DNA of 64,000 nucleotides, taken from contig CALHVX010000017.1 in NCBI GenBank assembly GCA_938036875.1, forward strand, positions 124,001 to 188,000, read 5' to 3'. This stretch comes from an uncultured Pseudomonadales bacterium. Lineage in GTDB: Bacteria > Pseudomonadota > Gammaproteobacteria > Pseudomonadales > Azotimanducaceae. This document shows, piece by piece, positions 45,070-54,757 of the stretch. The notes below the pieces were generated by a model. That model saw only the letters and a program-made list of their open reading frames with translations, had not been told where the DNA came from and did no database searches. Numbering within the stretch: position 1 is the first letter of the stretch; every line of letters begins with the position of its first letter. The position numbers were made by a program, and so were the translations under genes.

Positions 45070-45441
45070 ATGACCCAGATAACCCTGTACCACAATCCCG
45101 GTTGCTCCAAGTCTCGAGCAACCCTTGCGTTGCTCGAAGAGTATCAGCGCAACCACACGGCAGAGCTTGAAGTGATCAAGTACCTCAACAATCCACTGAC
45201 ACCAACCCAGCTAGCAACGCTCGTTGAGCAACTGGGCATAACCACTCATGAGTTGCTTCGCTCTAAAGAAGCCGCTTACACATCCAAGGGGTTGAACGCA
45301 GATATGCCCGCAGCCATGCTTCTTCAAGCCATGAGTGAGGCACCAATTCTCATGGAGCGACCCATTGTGGTATGCCAGGGCAAAGCCGCCATTGGACGTC
45401 CACCCGAGCAAGTGCTCAACATCTTGCCCAGCGCCCAATAG
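45070..45441 (+). CDS. ArsC-family reductase-like protein (YfgD/arsenate reductase type)
   Basis: From ATG 45070 (MTQITLY, with GAGG upstream) this 123-residue protein has LYHNPGCSKSRATLALLEE with the family cysteine at residue 12, and ends in PIVVCQGKAAIGRPPEQVL. Fold and Cys suit a glutaredoxin-coupled arsenate reductase. The copy linked to wrbA is the YfgD type, where arsenate is not proven as the natural substrate. It is 11 bases before wrbA, in the common arsC-wrbA-DUF2069 order. Confidence 0.9.
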   Translation: MTQITLYHNPGCSKSRATLALLEEYQRNHTAELEVIKYLNNPLTPTQLATLVEQLGITTHELLRSKEAAYTSKGLNADMPAAMLLQAMSEAPILMERPIVVCQGKAAIGRPPEQVLNILPSAQ

Positions 45442-45452
45442 GACACCCAAGC

Positions 45453-46046
45453 ATGCGCCCCTACATTTTAATTTTGTATTACTCGCAAACCGGTGGCACC
45501 GCCAACCTAGCGGAGCACATCAGCCGAGGCGTTCAGGCACAAGGTGATTTTGATGTGCGTCTACGCTGCGTCCCTGATGTGGTGACCGCCATCGATGAAA
45601 CGCTACCCCCGGTTCCCGAGGCAGGTGCCGCCTACTGCAGCAAAGAAGATTTGGCTGGTTGCAGTGGTCTTGCACTGGGCACCCCGACACGCTTCGGCAA
45701 CATCGCAGCCCCGCTCAAACACTTTATCGATAGCACAGCAGATCTATGGATGCGTGGAGCGCTCGAAGGACGGCCCGCCAGCGTTTTTTGCTCAACCGCC
45801 AGTCACCACGGCGGCCAAGAATCAACCTTGCTAAGCATGCTGATCCCACTGCTGCACCATGGCATGATCTACGTTGGCCTGCCCTATTCAAACGCCGAGC
45901 TAAACAGCACCACCACCGGCGGTACACCTTATGGGGTAACCCATGTGGCCGGCAGCAGCCATACCCCCCAGCTGTCTGCGGATGAACAAAGCTTAGCCCA
46001 GGCCCAAGGGCAACGGCTGGCACAGATCGCCGCCAAGCTAATCTAA
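45453..46046 (+). CDS. wrbA: WrbA-type NAD(P)H:quinone oxidoreductase
   Basis: This 197-residue flavodoxin-like protein has the FMN phosphate loop YSQTGGTANLAEHI, GTPTRFGNIAAPLKHFID and the family tail with TPYGVTHVAGS. WrbA reduces quinones by two electrons, avoiding semiquinones. The start ATG 45453 follows arsC by 11 bases; the longer frame from 45372 overlaps arsC out of phase and is rejected. It is coexpressed with the DUF2069 gene 28 bases on. Confidence 0.93.
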   Translation: MRPYILILYYSQTGGTANLAEHISRGVQAQGDFDVRLRCVPDVVTAIDETLPPVPEAGAAYCSKEDLAGCSGLALGTPTRFGNIAAPLKHFIDSTADLWMRGALEGRPASVFCSTASHHGGQESTLLSMLIPLLHHGMIYVGLPYSNAELNSTTTGGTPYGVTHVAGSSHTPQLSADEQSLAQAQGQRLAQIAAKLI

Positions 46047-46074
46047 CAAGAAGATCTAAAGAGAAATCAACGTT

Positions 46075-46485
46075 ATGCCAGATGAGATGGACCCCGCAGT
46101 ACAGTACGCCAGGCGCGCCAAAGCATCCCAGACTTTGCGGCTTCTCATCATCTTCATTTTGATCGGGAGTTTGTTCGCCATTACCGGTGTGCGGCAGTTC
46201 ATGTTGGACCCTATCCACAAGGTAGAGCTCGATGTTATGTGGTTCTTGCTGCAAGTGGCGCCGCTGCTAGCCATATTGCCAGGGCTGCTCAGCGGCACGC
46301 GCAAAGGTTTTATGTACTGCGCGCTGGCAAGTCTGTTCTATTTTGTGCACGGCGTTATGCTTTCAACCAATCCAGAGCTGCAACGTTTGGGCATCTTGGA
46401 AGCAGGCTTAGCCATGGTGCTAGCCACCGTTGCCACCTTGGCGGGAAAGGCGGCTAAAGACGATTCAGTTAACCCACAGCCATAA
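46075..46485 (+). CDS. DUF2069 membrane protein
   Basis: This 136-residue integral membrane protein has four hydrophobic segments: LRLLIIFILIGSLFAITG, MWFLLQVAPLLAILPG, GFMYCALASLFYFVHG and LGILEAGLAMVLATVATL. It matches the DUF2069 family linked to wrbA throughout the gammaproteobacteria. Its function is unknown. The N-terminus is short and basic, so it probably sits inside. AAGAGAAATC precedes the ATG. Confidence 0.9.
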   Translation: MPDEMDPAVQYARRAKASQTLRLLIIFILIGSLFAITGVRQFMLDPIHKVELDVMWFLLQVAPLLAILPGLLSGTRKGFMYCALASLFYFVHGVMLSTNPELQRLGILEAGLAMVLATVATLAGKAAKDDSVNPQP

Positions 46486-46520
46486 TCCGATGGGTTAGTG
46501 AGGTTCTGTCGCGCACCGTT

Positions 46521-46871
46521 TTAATGAACAATGGGGGGCGCTGCTTCCAACTCAAGCTCTGAACTGGTTTCAGACTCATCGTCCATCACTTGCACCGCAT
46601 AACGGCGAGTGGAAATTTCGCCGTTTAGCAGCCTTGGCAGCTCACGTAGAAAAACATCCATGTGCTCAGTTTTAAAGTGCGCCATGAGCGCCTCCATGTT
46701 TTCCCACTCTTGAAACAACAGCAACGTGTGTGCATCGCTAACGCTAGCGTAGAAGTCATAGGACAAGCAGCCGGGCTCACTCTGGGTCGCAGCCGCCATG
46801 TCTCGAGCCAAGGACAAGGCTTCGTCCATCGACTCTGGCTTTAGCGGTATGGTGCCATGAACAATAATCAC
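46521..46871 (-). CDS. Antibiotic biosynthesis monooxygenase (ABM) domain protein
   Basis: This 116-residue protein has a dimeric alpha-beta barrel ABM domain in its first 90 residues (IIVHGTIPLKPESMDEAL, SEPGCLSYDFYAS, LFQEWENMEAL, FLRELPRLL), followed by an acidic tail. Homologues act as quinol monooxygenases or are of unknown function. It is convergent with the DUF2069 gene and 11 bases downstream of prpE on the same strand, so it is probably cotranscribed with it. Confidence 0.85.
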   Translation of the reverse strand: MIIVHGTIPLKPESMDEALSLARDMAAATQSEPGCLSYDFYASVSDAHTLLLFQEWENMEALMAHFKTEHMDVFLRELPRLLNGEISTRRYAVQVMDDESETSSELELEAAPPIVH

Positions 46872-46882
46872 CGGCGGCCCCC

Positions 46883-48778
46883 TTAAGAAACAATAACCTT
46901 GGTTGCGCGTAACCGTTCTTCTATCTCTGGGATGATGCTGGCATCGTCAATGGTAGACGGCACTTTGTACTCATCGCCATCGATAAGCTTGCGCAAAACC
47001 TGGCGCAATATCTTGCCCGACCGAGTCTTGGGCAATCGCGTCACCACTACTGCTCGCTTGAAGTTGGCAAAAGCACCAACCTGGGCCCGAACCATTTTGA
47101 TCAGCTCCTGCTGTAGCTCATCATCGGTAATGTTGACCCCATCTTTAAGCAACACCAAACCTAAAGGCGCTTGCCCCTTGTCCACATCCGCAATACCCAC
47201 CACCGCACACTCAGCAACCGCTGGATGGTTAGCCACCACCTCTTCCATCTCACCAGTCGACAACCGGTGCCCGGCCACATTGATCACGTCATCAATGCGC
47301 CCCATGATGTAGACGTAACCATCTTCATCACGATAGCCACCGTCGCCCGTAAGATAAAACCCAGGATAACGAGCAAAGTAGGATTCTTGGTAGCGGTCGT
47401 GATCACCCCACACGGTTGGCAAGGCGCTTGGTGGCAACGGCTCTTTCAGCACAACCGCCCCCTCAACACCAGGTCCAACCTCTTGGCCATCCTCGTCAAA
47501 GATGCGTAAGTCGTAACCCGGCACTGGCAAGGTTGGTGAGCCTGGTTTGCAATCCATCAACTCAAGACCGGCCATATTGGCGCAAATTGACCAGCCGGTT
47601 TCGGTTTGCCACCAGTGATCGATCACCGGAATTTTGAGGTGCTCACACAACCAGTGGTAGGTTGGCGGGTCTAAGCGCTCGCCAGCCACAAACTGGTACT
47701 TTAATGACGAGATGTCGTACTGGGCTTTGAGCTCACAATCTGGGTCTTCTTTCTTTATCGCGCGAAAGGCCGTTGGTGCCACAAAGAAGCTCTTCACTTT
47801 ATGGTCTTGAATGACCCGCCAATATACCCCCGCATCCGGACTACGTACCGGCTTACCCTCAAACAACACCGAGGTGCAACCACGCAGCAGGGGGCCGTAC
47901 ACTATGTAGGAATGACCTACTACCCAGCCCACGTCCGAGGCCGCCCAGAACACATCGCCAATATCACAATCGTAGATAGACGCCATGCTGTAGTGCAGCG
48001 CCACGGCGTGACCACCGTTATCTCGCAACACACCTTTGGGCTTACCCGTTGTGCCCGAGGTATAGAGTATGTACAGCGGATCTGTTGCTTTTAGGACCAC
48101 TGCATCCGCAGGTTCAGCAGCATCGACCCACTGGTTCCAGTCGAGGTCACGACCATCATCCGTGAGCTGTGCAGCACATTGCTCACGCTGCAATACAACC
48201 ACCTGGTTCGGCTTGTGCTCGGCCAAGCGTATGGCCTCATCAATCAACGGCTTGTAGGCAATGACATTGGTGAACTCGATGCCACAAGAGGCTGCAAGGA
48301 CAACCTTGGGTTGCGAATCATCCAATCGGGTCGCTAGCTCCGGTGCTGCAAAGCCACCAAAGACCACCGAATGCACCGCGCCAATACGAGCGCAGGCCAG
48401 CATAGCAACCGCCGCTTCTGGCACCATGGGCATGTAGATAACAACCCTATCGCCTTTGCCAACGCCTAAATCACGCAAACCACCCGCCACCTTGGCGACT
48501 TGGTGCAGCAACTGTGCGTAGGTAATCTTGGCGCTGGTACCAGCGGCGGGTGAATCGTAGATAAAGGCAACCTGATCACCCCGGCCTTCCTCAACATGAC
48601 GATCAACCGCCAGCCAACAAGTATTCATCTCACCGTCGGCAAACCAGCGCGTAACCCCGTTGGCGTCTTTGCTGAGAATGGTTGTGGGCGCTTTCTTCCA
48701 AGGCAAAGCCGCGGCTTGGTCACCCCAAAATCCCGCAGGATCGGTTAGCGAATACTGATATTGACTAGCGTAATCCAT
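46883..48778 (-). CDS. prpE: Propionyl-CoA synthetase
   Basis: PrpE activates propionate to propionyl-CoA through an adenylate. The 631-residue ANL-family enzyme shows the P-loop YTSGTTGKPKG, the PrpE form of the following segment (VLRDNGGHAVAL), WWQTETGWSI and the acylation-site Lys in TRSGKILRQVL near the C-terminus. AGGTAAAAG lies upstream. No prpBCD or methylmalonyl pathway gene is visible, but the next gene upstream is an alpha-methylacyl-CoA racemase type, suggesting propionate or branched-chain acyl-CoA metabolism. Confidence 0.93.
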   Translation of the reverse strand: MDYASQYQYSLTDPAGFWGDQAAALPWKKAPTTILSKDANGVTRWFADGEMNTCWLAVDRHVEEGRGDQVAFIYDSPAAGTSAKITYAQLLHQVAKVAGGLRDLGVGKGDRVVIYMPMVPEAAVAMLACARIGAVHSVVFGGFAAPELATRLDDSQPKVVLAASCGIEFTNVIAYKPLIDEAIRLAEHKPNQVVVLQREQCAAQLTDDGRDLDWNQWVDAAEPADAVVLKATDPLYILYTSGTTGKPKGVLRDNGGHAVALHYSMASIYDCDIGDVFWAASDVGWVVGHSYIVYGPLLRGCTSVLFEGKPVRSPDAGVYWRVIQDHKVKSFFVAPTAFRAIKKEDPDCELKAQYDISSLKYQFVAGERLDPPTYHWLCEHLKIPVIDHWWQTETGWSICANMAGLELMDCKPGSPTLPVPGYDLRIFDEDGQEVGPGVEGAVVLKEPLPPSALPTVWGDHDRYQESYFARYPGFYLTGDGGYRDEDGYVYIMGRIDDVINVAGHRLSTGEMEEVVANHPAVAECAVVGIADVDKGQAPLGLVLLKDGVNITDDELQQELIKMVRAQVGAFANFKRAVVVTRLPKTRSGKILRQVLRKLIDGDEYKVPSTIDDASIIPEIEERLRATKVIVS

Positions 48779-48819
48779 CTTTTACCTACTGATTGAACCT
48801 ACAGATTGAATCGACTTAA

Positions 48820-49956
48820 TTAGCCTACTTGAGTGACAACATTTGCCGCATTCAAAGCGGCGATCTCAGCGGCAGTAAAACCAAAGCTGGACAACACTTC
48901 GTTGCTGTCTTGCCCGGGAATGCGCGCGCCGTGCTGCACTTGTGCGGGCGTACGATCAAAGCGCGGTGCCGGCGCTTGCTGCATGATGCCATCCACTTCT
49001 AGGAAGGAATCACGGGCTTTGGCGTGGGCATGGTTCGGCGCTTCCCAGATAGAAAGTACCGGCGCAAAGCACACGTCGGTGCCTTCCATGATGGCGCACC
49101 ATTCATCACGGGTTTTGGTTTTGAACACTTCGGTGAGCTTGGCCTTCAAGCGCGGCCATTCAGCGGGGTTCATCTGCGGGGCAAATTCAGCAGGGTCAAG
49201 CTCCGCCTTCTCGATCAACAACGCGTAAAACTGAGGCTCAATACTACCGATGCAAATATGTTTGCCGTCGCCGGTTTCGTAGGTGTCGTAAAAGTGTGCA
49301 CCGCCGTCCAGCAGGTTGGTTCCGCGCTGCTCGGTGAAGCCACCACCAGCACTCATGCTAAAGAACATGGCCATCAAAGCCGCGGCACCATCAACCATCG
49401 CCGCATCAACCACCTGGCCTTTGCCCGATTTTTGCGCTTCTAAAAGTGCACACACCAAACCGTAAGCCAGCAGCATGCCGCCGCCACCAAAATCACCCAC
49501 CAAATTCAGCGGTGGGACCGGTCGTTCACCCGCACGACCGATAGCGTGCAATGCGCCAGACAAGCCGATGTAGTTGATGTCATGACCCGCCGCTTGGGCC
49601 ATAGGGCCTTCTTGACCCCAACCAGTCATACGGCCGTAAACCAACTTAGGGTTTTTAGCCATGCAGTCTTTGGGCCCTAAGCCTAAGCGCTCGGTAACAC
49701 CGGGGCGAAAGCCTTCAAACAACGCATCCGCACTCTCAACCAAGCGCAATACTGTAGCTACCCCTTCCGGGCTCTTAAGATCTACCGCAATAGACTTACG
49801 GTTGCGCTGCAGCACATCTTTTGGGGCCTTGGGGCTACCACCAGTCCGATCGACGCGAATCACTTCGGCGCCCATATCCGATAACATCATGCCGCAAAAC
49901 GGCCCTGGCCCAATGCCAGCCAATTCAATAATCCGATAACCCGATAGTGGTCCCAT
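48820..49956 (-). CDS. Alpha-methylacyl-CoA racemase-like CoA-transferase (family III)
   Basis: This 378-residue CaiB/BaiF protein is closer to AMACR than the gene at 14.9 kb: [85 protein letters not shown]. The HDINY segment, with the AMACR catalytic His and the later Asp ([10 protein letters not shown]), supports epimerisation of 2-methylacyl-CoA in branched-chain fatty acid degradation. AAGGGGAAG precedes the ATG. It is 41 bases before prpE on the same strand. Confidence 0.92.
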   Translation of the reverse strand: MGPLSGYRIIELAGIGPGPFCGMMLSDMGAEVIRVDRTGGSPKAPKDVLQRNRKSIAVDLKSPEGVATVLRLVESADALFEGFRPGVTERLGLGPKDCMAKNPKLVYGRMTGWGQEGPMAQAAGHDINYIGLSGALHAIGRAGERPVPPLNLVGDFGGGGMLLAYGLVCALLEAQKSGKGQVVDAAMVDGAAALMAMFFSMSAGGGFTEQRGTNLLDGGAHFYDTYETGDGKHICIGSIEPQFYALLIEKAELDPAEFAPQMNPAEWPRLKAKLTEVFKTKTRDEWCAIMEGTDVCFAPVLSIWEAPNHAHAKARDSFLEVDGIMQQAPAPRFDRTPAQVQHGARIPGQDSNEVLSSFGFTAAEIAALNAANVVTQVG

Positions 49957-50131
49957 AGTGCTTCCCCTTAATAGTCAAAAGTCGATGTGAAAAATAAACG
50001 CGAAAAATGGAGGCTAATGATCAAATCCATAATACTACCCTAGGTGCGTATCTGAACCCCGCGTCTAGAGGGCGGGTTGAGAGAAAATTCCCAGGCCCAA
50101 GAGAATGAACACCCAATGGAGCAAAACCGGG

Positions 50132-51943
50132 TTAGGAAGCGGCGCTATCCACAGGTGTTTCTGGGGTTGCACCGTCAGCAAACTGAATCCGGGCAAAGTG
50201 GGCATAGAGCTCGTTGTCGGCCATCAGCTCGTTGTGCGTGCCCATCCCCTGTATCACACCGTCAGCCAGCACCATAATTCGGTCCGCCTCGCGTACGGTG
50301 GAAAGCCGGTGGGCAATCACCAACATACTGCAAGAGCCTTTGAGCCCCAAGATGGACTCACGGATGCGCGACTCGCTCTGCGCATCCAGCGCACTGGTAG
50401 CCTCATCCAACAGCAACACCTTGGGCGAACCAACCAAGGCTCGAGCAATGGCTAAGCGCTGCCGTTGGCCGCCAGACAAGCCAACGCCAGCCTCCGCTAA
50501 GGGGGTATCCAAACCTTGGGGTAGCGCATCCACAAATTCTGCGGCGTTGGAGAGCTGCAATGCTCGCCGTAAATCTAGCTCGCTTGCTTGTGGGTCGGCA
50601 TAAGCCAAGTTGTCGCGCAGAGTGCCTGCAAAAAGCACCGGGTCTTGGGGCACAAACCCAATACGGCTGCGTAAGGAGTTTAAGTCCACCTGTGTTAGCT
50701 CATGCCCATCTAGCGCAATGGAGCCGGAAGAGGGATCGTAAAAACGTTGCAGCAAATCAAATAGGGTACTTTTGCCAGCACCAGAGGTTCCTACCAACGC
50801 CACCATCTCACCTGGCTCCAGCACAAAGCTCAAACCCTGCAACACCGGCATATCTGGTCGCAACGGGTAGGCAAATTTAACGTCTTGAACCTCCAGTCGA
50901 CAGGGTGCATCCACGCTTAAAACAGTAGCCGGCTGCTCAACAGGCAACTCATTCGGGGCCCGCAGCAGCTCAACCAAACGTTCAGTGGCACCAGCTGCTC
51001 GTTGCAAATCAGCGTAAACCTCGCTGATTGCACCAACGCTGCCGGCGACGATGAAGGCATAGAAAATAAAGGCCGCGAGCTCTCCGGCGCTGGTGTTGCC
51101 ACTTAGCACATCCTGTCCGCCAACCCAGAGCATGACCGCAATCGCCCCAAACACTAGCAGCATCACGGCCCCAACCAACCAGGCACGCTGCGCAACTCGG
51201 CGCACAGACACAGAAAAAGCAGACTCGACCCGCTCTGCAAACAAGCGTTCGTCTTCTGTTTCGTGGTTAAACGCCTGCACGATCTTGATCTGGCGCAGGC
51301 TTTCACCTACCTGGGTACCAACCGTCGCCAACCGGTCCTGGCTAGTGCGAGACAGCGAGCGTACCCGCCGACCAAAAGCGATCAACGGCAATACGACCAA
51401 AGGCACGCTGGCGAGCACTATCAGCGACAACTTAACGTTGGTGACAAACAGCAGGATCAGCCCGCCAACAAACATGAGCATATTGCGCAACGCAATGGAC
51501 ACCGACGAGCCGATAACCGTTTGCAGCAAGGTGGTGTCCGTGGTGATCCGAGACTGAATTTCTGTGGGTGAATTTTTCTCGAAAAAACCCGGATGCAGAC
51601 GTATCAGGTGATTGAACACAGCCAAGCGAATATCCGCACTGACCCGCTCACCCACCCACGAGACATAGTAAAAACGCACAAAGGTGCCAACGGTCAAAAG
51701 CACAACCAAACCGGTAAATACCATAAGGCTCTGCGCTAGCATCTCAGATGAGCCTTCGGAAAAGCCACGGTCGATGACAATGCGCATCCCCTGCCCCATG
51801 GACAAGGTCACCCCGGCGGTGACTATTAGGGCTAGGCTCGCCACCACCACCTGCAGTTTGTAGGGCGCTAGAAAGGTCAGCGCACCACGCAGGCTGCCAA
51901 AATCTTTGGAGGTGGCCCGATCCAGGCCGTCATCGTTACTCAT
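50132..51943 (-). CDS. ABC exporter, fused membrane and ATPase domains (MsbA-like)
   Basis: From ATG 51943 this 603-residue half-transporter has six membrane helices in residues 25-300 (LQVVVASLALIVTAGVTLS first) and one nucleotide-binding domain: Walker A LVGTSGAGKSTLF, signature LSGGQRQRLAIARAL, Walker B LLLDEATSALD and the H-loop IAHRLSTVREA. It should work as a homodimer exporting a lipid, peptide or drug. It resembles the MsbA/BmrA group, but no lipid A genes flank it. The 22-codon extension to 52009 is rejected. Confidence 0.93.
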   Translation of the reverse strand: MSNDDGLDRATSKDFGSLRGALTFLAPYKLQVVVASLALIVTAGVTLSMGQGMRIVIDRGFSEGSSEMLAQSLMVFTGLVVLLTVGTFVRFYYVSWVGERVSADIRLAVFNHLIRLHPGFFEKNSPTEIQSRITTDTTLLQTVIGSSVSIALRNMLMFVGGLILLFVTNVKLSLIVLASVPLVVLPLIAFGRRVRSLSRTSQDRLATVGTQVGESLRQIKIVQAFNHETEDERLFAERVESAFSVSVRRVAQRAWLVGAVMLLVFGAIAVMLWVGGQDVLSGNTSAGELAAFIFYAFIVAGSVGAISEVYADLQRAAGATERLVELLRAPNELPVEQPATVLSVDAPCRLEVQDVKFAYPLRPDMPVLQGLSFVLEPGEMVALVGTSGAGKSTLFDLLQRFYDPSSGSIALDGHELTQVDLNSLRSRIGFVPQDPVLFAGTLRDNLAYADPQASELDLRRALQLSNAAEFVDALPQGLDTPLAEAGVGLSGGQRQRLAIARALVGSPKVLLLDEATSALDAQSESRIRESILGLKGSCSMLVIAHRLSTVREADRIMVLADGVIQGMGTHNELMADNELYAHFARIQFADGATPETPVDSAAS

Positions 51944-52073
51944 GGTCCCATTATGCCAGCCAGCCGACCCTTTAGCTGTAGCAGCCCAAAACAATAAAGC
52001 ACCCGTCACCGCTTGATCTTGAGTATCACGCTGAGCAACACTAAATCTTCAGCCTTTAACCTAAAGAGCCCTT

Positions 52074-52748
52074 ATGCCCACGGAACTGCTCGAGTGCCTA
52101 GAAGTTGCCTCAGATCCCTCTAAAGACAGCGTTGGTACCGTCATTTGGATGCACGGTCTTGGTGCAGACGCTACCGACTTTGAGCCCCTAGTCCCCATGT
52201 TGGACCTAGACAAACCGCTGCGCTTTGTCTTCCCCAACGCGCCAGAGCGCGCGGTTACCGTCAACGGCGGCATGGTGATGCGGGCGTGGTACGACATTGA
52301 CCCGTCCTCGCCGCTAGCCGGTGATGATGACATTCGGGAGTCTGCAGCCCAGATTGTTGATTTGATCCAACGTGAAGTTGACCAGGGCTGCCCCGCTGAC
52401 CGCATTGTGTTGGCCGGCTTCTCTCAAGGTGGCGTCATTGCGCTACATCAGGGCTTGCGTCATATGGATGAGCTAGCTGGCATTATGGCGCTGTCAACCT
52501 ACATTCATGACCACGAGCATCTGCTCGATGAGATTAGCTTCGCCAATGCGTCCATCCCCATCTTCATGGCCCATGGTATGAGCGATGCCATGATCCCTAT
52601 CGCCCGCGCGGTGACCTCGCGCCAGGCCCTTGAGCAACTTAACTACAAGGTGCAATGGCAACAATACGGCATGGGGCATCAAGTTTGCCCCGAAGAGATT
52701 GCGGATATTGCAGGATGGCTAAACCAGGTCTACGCCGCCAAATCGTGA
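52074..52748 (+). CDS. Carboxylesterase/phospholipase family alpha/beta-hydrolase
   Basis: This 224-residue esterase of the acyl-protein-thioesterase/EstB group starts with the oxyanion block VIWMHGLGADATDF. The nucleophile Ser is in GFSQGGVIAL, Asp in HGMSDAMIPI and His in GMGHQVCPEE. It hydrolyses short ester or thioester substrates in the cytoplasm. It overlaps miaE by four bases (GTGA) and is divergent from the ABC exporter. This esterase-miaE pairing is seen in pseudomonads. Confidence 0.92.
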   Translation: MPTELLECLEVASDPSKDSVGTVIWMHGLGADATDFEPLVPMLDLDKPLRFVFPNAPERAVTVNGGMVMRAWYDIDPSSPLAGDDDIRESAAQIVDLIQREVDQGCPADRIVLAGFSQGGVIALHQGLRHMDELAGIMALSTYIHDHEHLLDEISFANASIPIFMAHGMSDAMIPIARAVTSRQALEQLNYKVQWQQYGMGHQVCPEEIADIAGWLNQVYAAKS

Positions 52749-53332
52749 CCTCAATCCCCGACCAGCTAGACCTAGCACCAACCGCTGGGCTTTGGGTTGA
52801 AACGGTCATGGCCGATTTTCCGAGTTTTTTGCAAGATCACGCCTCCTGCGAGAAAAAAGCCTCGGGCATGGCGCTAAGCGTAGCCTCCCACTATCCAGAT
52901 CGGCCACACTTGCTTAACGCGATGGCCGATTTAGCGGTAGAAGAGCTCACCCACTACCGAGAGGTCGTGCGCCTGCTGATTGCGCGCGGCTTGCAACCTA
53001 GCTCAGATGCCAAAGACAACTACGTGCGCGGCTTCAATGCGGCAATCCGCAAAGGGTCTGAAGAATATCTGCTGGACCGCTTGCTTGTTGCGGCGGTTAT
53101 TGAAGCACGCGGACACGAACGTTTTGGCTTGATCGCCAGTGCTTTGCCCGAGGGGGCTGACCGCCGATTTTACCAGGCCATCACTGCTAGCGAAGGTAGA
53201 CATTGGCACCTCTTTGTTGAGCTCGCCATTGCGGAATCAAACCCCAACTGGGTGCAACCTAGGCTCGCAGAGCTCGTGGCTTTAGAGGCAGATCTAATGG
53301 CAGCTCAGCCCCTTGCCCCGCGATTGCATTGA
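52745..53332 (+). CDS. miaE: tRNA-(ms2io6A)-hydroxylase
   Basis: MiaE hydroxylates 2-methylthio-N6-isopentenyladenosine at tRNA position 37 using a di-iron centre. The ferritin-like ligands appear in AVEELTHYREV, EARGHERFGLI and SEGRHWHLFVE. GTG 52745, overlapping the esterase stop, gives 195 residues, the family size, while the longer frames run back into the esterase. Its presence implies miaA and miaB elsewhere in the genome. Confidence 0.94.
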   Translation: MTSIPDQLDLAPTAGLWVETVMADFPSFLQDHASCEKKASGMALSVASHYPDRPHLLNAMADLAVEELTHYREVVRLLIARGLQPSSDAKDNYVRGFNAAIRKGSEEYLLDRLLVAAVIEARGHERFGLIASALPEGADRRFYQAITASEGRHWHLFVELAIAESNPNWVQPRLAELVALEADLMAAQPLAPRLH

Positions 53333-53370
53333 ACCGCTTGCGTAGTTTGAGCCCCTTTGTTTGAGCACTT

Positions 53371-54624
53371 GTGGTGAGTAACATCGCCAAATATTTGCAG
53401 CATTACGCGGAGCCAACCGCCAAACAACTGCTCGTCCACACCTCAGCGCTTAACTTAAGGTTAGCTCCCTACCAAAACGTCGTTGTTGTCCCTTGCTATA
53501 GCGAATCTCCCCGAGCGCTGGAGCAGGTGTTTGCAAACCTCAGCCAACCGCAACCCAAGCCAAACCTCGTAGTTGCGGTTGTTAACGCGCCCGCTGATGC
53601 AACAGCAGATAAACTTCAGCGAACTCGACAACATCTAACAGCACTGCAGTCTCAACTGACTAATGTGCAGTTAATCACCGATACGTTGGGGAGTAGCCTT
53701 GCTCAGCCCATTCAGCTCGGATGCTGGCAACCCTGCGCCAACCTGGGGTTGCTGGTTGTGGATCGTTGCAGTGCTGAACCTCTATTGCTCAACCCAAAAC
53801 AAGGTGTGGGTCTGGCTCGCAAGCTTGGCGCAGATTTGGCTTTGTGGTTCATCCACCAAGGTTATGTACAACAACCTTGGATCTACAGCACCGATGCCGA
53901 CGCTGTGCTGCCGCCGGACTACTTTAACCACCAACCTAAAGGTGCCGCCGCACTGACCTTACCTTTTGTGCATCAAGCAAGCGATCCAGAGCTTCACCGG
54001 CGCAGCCAAGTTTACGAGGCACATATGCGTGGCTACGCCTCACGCTTGGCAGTAGCAGGCTCGCCTTACGGGTATCTAAGTCTAGGTAGCGCATTGGCCT
54101 GCAGCGCCGAGCACTACGCTCAAGTTCGCGGCTTTCCTAAACGTAACGCCGGCGAAGACTTTTACTTGCTAAATAAGCTGGTGAAAACGGGTGCTGTGGT
54201 TAGCCCCAGCTCAACGCCCATACAGCTCAACGCCCGCTATTCTGATCGCGTGCCTTTTGGCACTGGTCCGGCCTTAACAAACTGGCCAGCCGACGGGCAA
54301 ACGTTTACCACCTACCCAGATCAGGCTTTCCGTTTGCTGGCTGAGTTAATCGATCTATTCGATCGCTGCTCAGCGCCCCAGGAGCCAGGCATTGGTTTAC
54401 CCTTTGCGGAAGGCTTAGCCCAACTAACCAGCCCTATTCCAGCTACCGTTGCTGCCCTGGACCCGAAGCAGGAGCTAGGCAAACTATTTGTAAAAAACGC
54501 TCCCGCAAAAGTGAAGCAAAAAGCGGCCCATGACTGGTTCGATGCGTTAAAAACATTGCGTTTCATACGTTTAATCAGCAAACGCTTTCCGCCATTAGCG
54601 CTCCACTCCGCCGAGGTTCACTAA
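53371..54624 (+). CDS. GT2-like glycosyltransferase
   Basis: This 417-residue protein has a GT-A fold: the nucleotide-sugar strand NVVVVPCYSESP, GVGLARKLGADLAL, the metal-binding STDADAVLPPDYF (a DxD motif) and a catalytic-base region RNAGEDFYLLNKL. There is no membrane helix, so it is soluble. The donor and acceptor are unknown. The start is one of two tandem GTG codons with little ribosome-binding sequence. It lies after miaE and before two unrecognised genes on the same strand. Confidence 0.82.
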   Translation: MVSNIAKYLQHYAEPTAKQLLVHTSALNLRLAPYQNVVVVPCYSESPRALEQVFANLSQPQPKPNLVVAVVNAPADATADKLQRTRQHLTALQSQLTNVQLITDTLGSSLAQPIQLGCWQPCANLGLLVVDRCSAEPLLLNPKQGVGLARKLGADLALWFIHQGYVQQPWIYSTDADAVLPPDYFNHQPKGAAALTLPFVHQASDPELHRRSQVYEAHMRGYASRLAVAGSPYGYLSLGSALACSAEHYAQVRGFPKRNAGEDFYLLNKLVKTGAVVSPSSTPIQLNARYSDRVPFGTGPALTNWPADGQTFTTYPDQAFRLLAELIDLFDRCSAPQEPGIGLPFAEGLAQLTSPIPATVAALDPKQELGKLFVKNAPAKVKQKAAHDWFDALKTLRFIRLISKRFPPLALHSAEVH

Positions 54625-54757
54625 CCGTTGATGACCTAGCCAACACCCAAAAGGAGGCGCAGCTCGCAACTTCAGACATTATGGAACAACTACCCTAGTG
54701 AGCGGCGCCGCCCGGCTTTAAGATACAGCTTGTTTGCTCCCCACTGGAATTGGGACT

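Noticed and set aside
45724-46254. 176-residue minus-strand frame across wrbA and the DUF2069 gene
   Set aside because: It spans two recognised genes on the other strand and contains no domain.
50055-50078. Inverted repeat between the racemase-like and ABC genes
   Set aside because: The arms AACCCCGC/GCGGGTT are imperfect, and no T-tract follows on the minus strand, so a terminator is not supported.
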